Source: Pseudomonadota bacterium
GTDB lineage: Bacteria > Pseudomonadota > Alphaproteobacteria > Rhizobiales > Hyphomicrobiaceae
Direction of reading: 5' to 3'
NCBI GenBank assembly: GCA_023430315.1
Contig: JAEZAW010000113.1
Span: 1-12,767, forward strand
DNA length: 12,767 nt
Of the stretch, positions 7,191 through 12,767 are shown piece after piece; within the stretch, counting starts at the first letter, position 1; each line of letters begins with the position of its first letter. Below the pieces are notes generated by a model that saw only the letters and a program-made list of their open reading frames with translations, did not search any database and was not told the DNA's origin. The position numbers and the translations under genes were made by a program.

Positions 7191-8047
7191 GAGCGCGGCT
7201 TTCCTGCTGCCATGCGCTGGCGTGCTGCGACGAGCGTCTCGATGGCGTCGGCGATGTAGGGCGAGCCGCAGATCCATTGCCGCCAGGGCAGAATGATCGT
7301 GCTGCGGTGTTTCATCGTTGCAGCAATTGCCGGATGGGCGAGCGTTTCCGCGACAACCGTGCGGTACTCATCGCTCGGACCGGCAAGAGCCAGCAGGTCC
7401 GGCGGCGTCATGACGATCGCCTCGAGTGCGACGCGCCCGCCGCGGTCGGCACCGAGCGCCGGCGCCAAATTGCGGAAGCCAGCCAGACGCAGTGCCTCGT
7501 CCTCCAGCAGGCCGACACCGGATGCAATGCCGTTGATCTGGTAGATCAGCGCGGTGGGCATCGGCTTGTCATTCAAGGGAGCTGTAGTGAGCCGGGACAG
7601 TCGCGCATCGAAAGCAGCGACCGCGGCCTCACCCTTGGCGCGATCGCCGATCACGTCGGCCATTTGAACGATCGCCCTTCTGATGCCGGCGATGTCGGCT
7701 GCCATCGGGATCTCTACGACGCGGCGGCCGACACGTTTCAGCATCGCGACCGTGGCAGGCGAGGTGTACTCGGCATTCACGATCAGATCCGGATCGAGCG
7801 CCAGCACTTCCTCGGCATCGGCGTGCACGCGCTTGAAGGCTTTCCCGCGCTCACTGACCGGCGAGATTAGCGGATCGGCAGCATTGATGCTCAGCGCTTG
7901 AATGCGCTCCGGCGCCACGAGGTCGACGAGCAGGATGTCCGTGCAGAGATTCAGCGAGACGATGCGTTGAGGCGCCGCGTCCTGTGCAAGCAAGGACGCG
8001 GACGAGAGGGCAAGCGCCAGCGCGGCGAGGGCGCATCGAAACATCAT
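7187..8047 (-). CDS. Periplasmic binding protein of an iron-chelate, haem or corrinoid importer (FecB/BtuF type)
   Basis: A 286-residue protein of the PF01497 family, which binds the chelate in the periplasm and docks on the permease. A Sec signal is clear: MMFRCALAALALALSSASLLAQ with likely cleavage near residue 22; there is no lipobox, so it is soluble. The mature part opens with QRIVSLNLCTDILL (27-40), followed by AEEVLALDPDLIVN (78-91) and the tail ILPWRQWICGSPY (252-264). Cys35 and Cys260 are the only cysteines of the mature chain; they sit in conserved-looking motifs and may form a disulfide or take part in binding. It starts 7 bases after the uvrC stop, with TAGG as a modest ribosome-binding site. 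Iron-siderophore, haem and cobalamin are all possible ligands; no riboswitch or Fur box was seen. Confidence 0.88.
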   Translation of the reverse strand: MMFRCALAALALALSSASLLAQDAAPQRIVSLNLCTDILLVDLVAPERIQALSINAADPLISPVSERGKAFKRVHADAEEVLALDPDLIVNAEYTSPATVAMLKRVGRRVVEIPMAADIAGIRRAIVQMADVIGDRAKGEAAVAAFDARLSRLTTAPLNDKPMPTALIYQINGIASGVGLLEDEALRLAGFRNLAPALGADRGGRVALEAIVMTPPDLLALAGPSDEYRTVVAETLAHPAIAATMKHRSTIILPWRQWICGSPYIADAIETLVAARQRMAAGKPRS

Positions 8048-8054
8048 GATGCGC

Positions 8055-10073
8055 CTACCGGTCCCGTTCGTGGAAATGGTCATAAATGCGCTGGGCCGTC
8101 TCTTGCGATATTCCGTTGACGGCGGTCAGATCGCCGACGCTCGCGCGGCTCACGGCTTTGGCAGAGCCGAAGTGGTGAAGCAGTGCGCGTTTGCGCGTCG
8201 GGCCGATGCCTTCGATCTCGTCGAGCGGATTTGCTGCAATGGCCTTCGAGCGTCGTGCGCGATGGGCGCCGATGACGAATCGGTGCGCTTCGTCGCGTAA
8301 GCGCTGAACAAAGTAGAGAACCGGATCGCGCGACTCGAGCATGATCGGGCGCTCGCGGCCGGGAATGTGGAAATGCTCGCGGCCGGTGTCGCGGTCCGGC
8401 CCCTTGGCGACGCCGATGAGGGCGATGTCCGTGATACCGAGGCTATCGAAGACTTCGCGCGCGACATTGAGCTGGCCGAGACCGCCATCGATCAGCACGA
8501 GATCGGGCTTATCGGGGAAGGCCGCGTCCTCCGCCTCGTCCAGTTCCTCGATAGTGGGCTCGGATGCAGGCAAATCCGCGGGCGTCACGGGAACAGTCGC
8601 GAGATCGATGGGGCTCTCGTCCTCGGTGGGTTGTGCGGCGGCCGCAATGCGCTTGAAGCGCCGGGTCAGCACCTCGCGCATCATGGCGTAGTCGTCGCCG
8701 GGCGTGAGGTCCGCGGACTTGATGTTGAATTTGCGGTACTGGCCTTTGACCATGCCGTCCGGACCCGCGACGATCATGGCGCCGACGGCATTCGTGCCGG
8801 ATACGTGGCTGTTGTCGAACACTTCGATGCGCCGGGGCACCTGAGCGAGAGAGAAGCCTTCGGCGAGCGCTTCGAGCAGGCGCCGCTGCGAGGCTCCCTC
8901 AGCAAGCCGGCGGCCGAGCGCTTCCTTGGCATTGGCGAGGGCGTGCTCGACGACGCCGGTCTTGGCGCCGCGCTGGGGTACGCGAATCTCGACCTTGCGC
9001 TCGGCCTTGAGCGATAGCGCCTCGGCCAGCAGCTCGCGGCTCGGCACGTCATGCGAGAGCAGGATGAGGCGCGGCACAGGCTTGTCGTCGTAGAATTGCG
9101 CGATGAAGGAATCGAGCACTTCGCCGATGTCGAGCGAGCGATCGGCGCGCGGGAAGTAGGCGCGGTTGCCCCAGTTCTGACCCGTGCGGAAGAAGAAGAC
9201 CTGCACGCAGGTCTGCCCGCCGTCCTGATAAGCGCCGAAGACGTCGGCTTCCTCGAAACCTTCGGGATTGATCGTCTGATCGGCGGTGACGTGGCTCAAG
9301 GCAGAGAGGCGGTTGCGGATGGCAGCCGCCTGCTCGAACTCCAGCGCATCGGAGGCCGCCATCATGCGCGCCCGCAACTGCTCGCGCACGTGCTGGCTGT
9401 CGCCACGCAGGAAACCGCAGGCCTCGTCGACCAGCTTGCCGTAGTCCTCGGGGCTGATCTCGCCCGTGCACGGCGCCGAGCAGCGCTTGATCTGATAGAG
9501 CAGGCACGGTCGCGTGCGGCTCTCGTAGACGGAATCGGAGCACGAGCGCAGCAGGAACGCCCGCTGCAGCGTGTTGATCGCGCGGTTGACGGCGCCCGCC
9601 GAGGCGAACGGGCCGAAGTAGTCGCCTTTGAGCTTTCTCGCACCGCGGTGCTTCATGATCTGTGGCGCTGCATGACCGCGCGCGATCAGAATGTAGGGAA
9701 AGGACTTGTCGTCACGCAGGAGGACGTTGAAACGCGGGCGGAAGCGCTTGATGAGGTTCGCTTCGAGGAGCAGCGCTTCGCTTTCCGTTCGCGTCGTGAC
9801 GAATTCCATGCTCGCGGTGGCCGCGATCATGCGCGCAATGCGGTTCGTGTGGCCGCCGAGCCGGGTATAGTTCGAGACGCGCGCCTTGAGACTGCGCGCC
9901 TTGCCGACGTAGATCACATCGCCCTGAGCATCGATCATCCGGTACACGCCGGGGGCTGACGGTAGTGTCTTCAAATAGGCGTTGATGACATCGGGGCCGC
10001 GGGGAGCGGCTGGCCCGTCCGCGGGCGGGGGCCCGTTCTGGCCATTCTGCTGGATGTCGGTCGGCGCACTCAT
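8055..10073 (-). CDS. uvrC: UvrABC excinuclease subunit C
   Basis: UvrC makes both cuts beside a DNA lesion after UvrA and UvrB have found it. In the 672 residues I see the GIY-YIG nuclease for the 3' cut (PGVYRM at 41-46, IYVGKA at 54-59), then Cys178, Cys190, Cys198 and Cys202. The 12-8-4 spacing matches the 4Fe-4S site described for E. coli UvrC. A UVR motif lies near 227-262. The RNase H-like nuclease for the 5' cut shows DNSHVSGT from Asp420, LIDGGLGQL with Asp529, and DEAHRF with His598. Helix-hairpin-helix motifs lie at about 615-665. An acidic insert at about 483-520 is usual in alphaproteobacteria. The ATG at 10073-10071 is preferred; a TTG at 10109 with GAGGCG upstream would add 12 residues. 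It heads the transporter gene string and is divergent from selO. Confidence 0.96.
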   Translation of the reverse strand: MSAPTDIQQNGQNGPPPADGPAAPRGPDVINAYLKTLPSAPGVYRMIDAQGDVIYVGKARSLKARVSNYTRLGGHTNRIARMIAATASMEFVTTRTESEALLLEANLIKRFRPRFNVLLRDDKSFPYILIARGHAAPQIMKHRGARKLKGDYFGPFASAGAVNRAINTLQRAFLLRSCSDSVYESRTRPCLLYQIKRCSAPCTGEISPEDYGKLVDEACGFLRGDSQHVREQLRARMMAASDALEFEQAAAIRNRLSALSHVTADQTINPEGFEEADVFGAYQDGGQTCVQVFFFRTGQNWGNRAYFPRADRSLDIGEVLDSFIAQFYDDKPVPRLILLSHDVPSRELLAEALSLKAERKVEIRVPQRGAKTGVVEHALANAKEALGRRLAEGASQRRLLEALAEGFSLAQVPRRIEVFDNSHVSGTNAVGAMIVAGPDGMVKGQYRKFNIKSADLTPGDDYAMMREVLTRRFKRIAAAAQPTEDESPIDLATVPVTPADLPASEPTIEELDEAEDAAFPDKPDLVLIDGGLGQLNVAREVFDSLGITDIALIGVAKGPDRDTGREHFHIPGRERPIMLESRDPVLYFVQRLRDEAHRFVIGAHRARRSKAIAANPLDEIEGIGPTRKRALLHHFGSAKAVSRASVGDLTAVNGISQETAQRIYDHFHERDR

Positions 10074-10193
10074 GGCGGGACAATTGGGCCGGTCCAGCGC
10101 CCTGGTCAAGTCGCGCCTCGGACACGATATAAGGTATAGCTTCGTGCGGTGCCCGAACGGCTGCCGCTCCTACAACCCGGACCGGAATACCCC
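10074..10193. promoter_or_regulatory. Divergent uvrC/selO promoter region
   Basis: These 120 bases separate two divergent genes and must hold start signals for both. The only AT-rich patch is at 10126-10139 (GATATAAGGTATAG), which offers TATAAG on the plus strand and TATACC on the minus strand as -10 elements. No convincing -35 hexamer is at the right distance on either side, and I see no LexA-type box for uvrC. Confidence 0.35.
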
Positions 10194-11690
10194 ATGACCG
10201 CGCAACCGGATGCCTCGATCTTCCTGCCCTTCGAGAACAGCTATGCCCGGCTGCCCGAGCGCTTTTATGCGCGCCTTGCGCCGACGCAGGTGCGGGAACC
10301 GCGCCTCGTGAAGCTGAACGAGGAGCTGGCGCGGGAGCTGGGGCTCGATCCCGACTATCTGGCATCGCCGGAAGGCGTTCAGATCCTGGCCGGCAACAGT
10401 GTGCCGGGTGGCGCCGAGCCGATTGCTATGGCTTATGCGGGACATCAGTTCGGCGGGTTCAGTCCGCAGCTCGGTGACGGCCGCGCGATCCTGCTCGGCG
10501 AAGTGATCGATCGGTATGGGCAGCGCCGCGACATCCAGCTCAAGGGCTCGGGGCCGACGCCCTTCTCGCGCCGCGGCGATGGCCGAGCCGCACTCGGGCC
10601 GGTGCTGCGCGAATACATCATCGGCGAGGCTATGCACGCGCTCGGCATCCCGACGACGCGCGCGCTAGCGGCCGTGACCACCGGCGAGGATGTCATGCGC
10701 GAGAAGGCGCTGCCGGGTGCCGTGCTGACGCGCGTCGCGGCGAGCCATATCCGGGTCGGCACATTCCAATTCTTCGCCGTGCGCCGTGATGAGGAAGGGC
10801 TCAGGGCGCTGACCGACTATGTCATTCAGCGGCATTATCCGGATCTGGCGGGAGCTGAGAACCCGGCAGCGGCACTGCTCACCCGCGTGATCGACAATCA
10901 GGCTGAGCTCATTGCGCGCTGGATGCTGATCGGGTTCATCCATGGCGTCATGAATACCGACAACATGGCGATTTCCGGCGAGACGATCGACTACGGTCCC
11001 GTCGCCTTCATGGACACTTTCGATCCCGCGACGGTCTACAGCTCGATCGACGAGCATGGTCGCTATGCCTATGGCAACCAGCCCGTCATCGGGCAGTGGA
11101 ATCTCTCGCGCCTCGCCGAGGCCCTGCTGCCGGTGATCGCGGAGGACCGCGAGAAGGCGGTCGAGATCGCGCAGGAAGCCATCAACAGCTATCCGGCAAA
11201 ATTCGAGGCGGCATTTATTGCCGGCTATCGCCGGAAGCTAGGCCTGTTCGAGGCGCAGGATGATGATCCCGTGCTGGTGAAGAAGCTCATGGATGTCATG
11301 GCGGCGAACAAGGCGGACTTCACGCTGACGTTCCGCGGCTTGTCGGAAAGCGCGGGAGATCCTGCGGCGGATGCCAAGGTGCGCTCGTTCTTCGATGATC
11401 CCGCAGCGTTCGACGCCTGGGCTGCCGAATGGCGTGCACGCCTCGCGCGCGAGGGTGGCGATCCGGCGGCGCGTGCCGCAGCGATGAAAGCCGTGAATCC
11501 TGCCTTCATTCCGCGCAATCATCTTGTCGAGGAGGCACTGAACGCGGCTGTCGACGGCGGCGATCTTGCGCCCTTCGAGAAGCTGCTGAGCGTGCTCGCG
11601 CGTCCCTTCGACGATCAGCCGGATGTGCCGGAATATGCCCTGCCGCCGCGTCCGGAGCAGGTCGTACGCGCGACATTCTGCGGAACTTGA
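10194..11690 (+). CDS. selO: SelO-family protein adenylyltransferase (YdiU/UPF0061)
   Basis: SelO is a pseudokinase-fold enzyme that transfers AMP from ATP to hydroxyl side chains of proteins and is linked to the oxidative-stress response. The 498-residue length fits bacterial members. Visible motifs are FENSYARLPERFY (13-25), AYAGHQFGGFSPQLGDGRA (80-98), LKGSGPTPFSR with Lys117, REYIIGEAMHALGIPTTRAL with Glu140, HGVMNTDNM (250-258) and the metal-site DYGP from Asp266. The end reads FCGT, with Cys496 third from last where eukaryotic SelO has selenocysteine. It is the only cysteine in the protein. The E. coli enzyme has a second one (Cys272) that pairs with it; here the matching place reads TVYSSID. 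The ATG is chosen for fit to the family; the ribosome-binding site is weak. It converges with the MFS gene, 9 bases apart. Confidence 0.95.
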   Translation: MTAQPDASIFLPFENSYARLPERFYARLAPTQVREPRLVKLNEELARELGLDPDYLASPEGVQILAGNSVPGGAEPIAMAYAGHQFGGFSPQLGDGRAILLGEVIDRYGQRRDIQLKGSGPTPFSRRGDGRAALGPVLREYIIGEAMHALGIPTTRALAAVTTGEDVMREKALPGAVLTRVAASHIRVGTFQFFAVRRDEEGLRALTDYVIQRHYPDLAGAENPAAALLTRVIDNQAELIARWMLIGFIHGVMNTDNMAISGETIDYGPVAFMDTFDPATVYSSIDEHGRYAYGNQPVIGQWNLSRLAEALLPVIAEDREKAVEIAQEAINSYPAKFEAAFIAGYRRKLGLFEAQDDDPVLVKKLMDVMAANKADFTLTFRGLSESAGDPAADAKVRSFFDDPAAFDAWAAEWRARLAREGGDPAARAAAMKAVNPAFIPRNHLVEEALNAAVDGGDLAPFEKLLSVLARPFDDQPDVPEYALPPRPEQVVRATFCGT

Positions 11691-11699
11691 CTCGAAATC

Positions 11700-12767
11700 T
11701 CAGCGTCGGCCGCCGGCCAGGTTTATGGACGCAGGGTCAGCCCGCAAACGCGCCATCGCCCAGATGCCGATGGCAGGGCCGACGGCCAAGATCATGAAGG
11801 CATAAGTCCAGCCGAGCGCGTTGACGACGTAGGGCATGACGTGGATCGAGACCAGCGTCAGCAGAAAGCCGATGCACGTCTGCACCGTAAGCATGGTTCC
11901 GACCAGCGTACGATCGCTGAGCTCTGTCACCGACGCGGAGAATTGCGCCGAGTCCGATACGATCGTGATGCCCCAAACGACGCCAATCAGCAGGATGAGC
12001 CACGCCGGTCCACCGAAGGCAAAGCCCATGACGAGCGCGCACGCGCCGCTCGCAGCGAGCGAGGCCATGGTGATAGCCGTGCGGCCGACGCGATCCGCTG
12101 CCCAACCGCCGGCGAGGCAGCCGATGGCGCCGCTCGCGATGATGAGGAACGTCGCAACGCTCGCGCTGACCGGCGGGTTGTTGCCATAGCGTAGTGCGAA
12201 GCTCGCGCCAAGGAACGTGCCGATCCAGGCCCACATGGCATAGACCTCCCACATGTGACCGAAGTAGCCGAGATTGGCGAGGCGCAGGGGGCGACGACGA
12301 AAAGCCTCGGCTGCATTGGCTAGTCGGAAGGGCGGGGCTGGCGCTCGGTTTGGCCCGAGATCCACGCCGCGGATGAGAAGCGCACCGATCAGCGCGCAGA
12401 TGCCGGCGACAATGCACGGCATGCGCCAGTCGAGGCCGAGCGGCACGAAGAGGTACGGCATGGCCGAGCCCAGCGTGACTGCGCCGACGAGCAGGCCAAT
12501 GAGGAGACCGAGGTCGCCCTTCGCCCAGGTTGCAGCCATCTTCATGCCGACGGGATAGACGCCGGCAAGACAGAAGCCGGTCGCGAAGCGGAGCACGGGC
12601 ACGGCGATGTCGGTCGGTGCGAAGAGCACGATGAGTAAACACGCTGCGCCGGCGATCGCGGCTGCTGACATGAAAAGATTGCGCGGATCATAGCGGTCGG
12701 CAGCGCTGAGGAGCGCGCTGGTCAGCGTGCCGCCGACGAAGCCCGCCTGCACGCTGCTCGTCATGAG
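11700..12767 (-). CDS. Major facilitator superfamily transporter, N-terminus outside the window
   Basis: The last 355 residues of a membrane transporter are visible; the frame stays open to the right edge, so the first one or two helices are missing. About ten hydrophobic helices can be followed. The visible part begins TSSVQAGFVGGTLTSALLSAADRYDPR, which resembles the helix 2 / loop 2-3 region of MFS proteins. An equivalent loop in the second half reads GCLAGGWAADRVGRTAI. A long polar middle loop (GPNRAPAPPFRLANAAEAFRRRP) separates the two halves. The family moves small solutes using proton or solute gradients; the sequence gives no clue to the substrate, although cyanate/nitrate-type carriers look broadly similar. 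Its stop lies 9 bases from the selO stop, with no hairpin between, so the two transcripts probably overlap. Confidence 0.88.
   Translation of the reverse strand, partial: LMTSSVQAGFVGGTLTSALLSAADRYDPRNLFMSAAAIAGAACLLIVLFAPTDIAVPVLRFATGFCLAGVYPVGMKMAATWAKGDLGLLIGLLVGAVTLGSAMPYLFVPLGLDWRMPCIVAGICALIGALLIRGVDLGPNRAPAPPFRLANAAEAFRRRPLRLANLGYFGHMWEVYAMWAWIGTFLGASFALRYGNNPPVSASVATFLIIASGAIGCLAGGWAADRVGRTAITMASLAASGACALVMGFAFGGPAWLILLIGVVWGITIVSDSAQFSASVTELSDRTLVGTMLTVQTCIGFLLTLVSIHVMPYVVNALGWTYAFMILAVGPAIGIWAMARLRADPASINLAGGRR

Noticed and set aside
9051..9959. 302-codon plus-strand frame inside uvrC
   Set aside because: Antisense to the GIY-YIG and Fe-S region of UvrC, with no support of its own.
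8048..10193. Cobalamin riboswitch or Fur box that would identify the importer's substrate
   Set aside because: The gap before the binding-protein gene is 7 bases and nothing like the B12-box or an AT-rich Fur site is visible there or upstream of uvrC.
11691..11699. Shared terminator between selO and the MFS gene
   Set aside because: The gap is only 9 bases, with no inverted repeat or T-run across either stop codon.

Overview
The window is GC-rich (roughly two thirds G+C by eye) and every recognisable protein looks alphaproteobacterial. The best guess is the Hyphomicrobiales (Rhizobiales): the UvrC, FecCD-type transporter, SelO and Tat-exported solute-binding protein all fit that group, and so does the type of mosaic GC-rich intergenic palindromes. 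It looks like ordinary chromosome. I see no phage, transposase, integrase, CRISPR array, tRNA or rRNA. The genus cannot be told from this sequence.

Layout, left to right. All genes but one are on the minus strand. (1) The first 36 codons of an acyl-CoA carboxylase beta subunit (probably pccB) run off the left edge (1-109). (2) A 280-base intergenic stretch follows, full of hairpins and a 46-base-period direct repeat. (3) A 235-residue protein made of two tandem DUF2750 domains (390-1097). (4) A 501-residue Mrp/ApbC-type Fe-S carrier ATPase with an extra C-terminal DUF971 domain, the domain order of plant HCF101 (1201-2706). (5) A 265-base spacer carrying a mosaic palindromic repeat. (6) A Tat-exported type-1 periplasmic binding protein with no permease or ATPase beside it (2972-4159). 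(7) A compact string of five minus-strand genes, read from right to left: uvrC (10073-8055), a FecB/BtuF-type binding protein (8047-7187), a FecCD permease (7190-6225), its ATPase (6228-5476) and a patatin-like lipase (5441-4311). (8) On the plus strand, divergent from uvrC, selO (10194-11690), a protein adenylyltransferase. (9) A convergent MFS transporter that runs off the right edge (11700-12767).

How they work together. Binding protein, permease and ATPase form a complete importer for an iron chelate, haem or corrinoid. They are joined by two 4-base ATGA overlaps and begin 7 bases after the uvrC stop, so co-transcription with uvrC is likely. The patatin gene starts about 34 bases after the ATPase and may be the last gene of that unit. 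The Mrp ATPase serves Fe-S cluster delivery. UvrC keeps the four-cysteine pattern of its own Fe-S cluster. An iron theme is therefore possible but not shown.

I found no wholly new system. The observations most worth checking are the three-domain HCF101-like Mrp, the tandem DUF2750 protein, the single-cysteine SelO that lacks the partner for the disulfide known in E. coli, the patatin with A-T-S-A-G in place of G-x-S-x-G, and several structured intergenic palindromes that may be operators or dispersed repeats.
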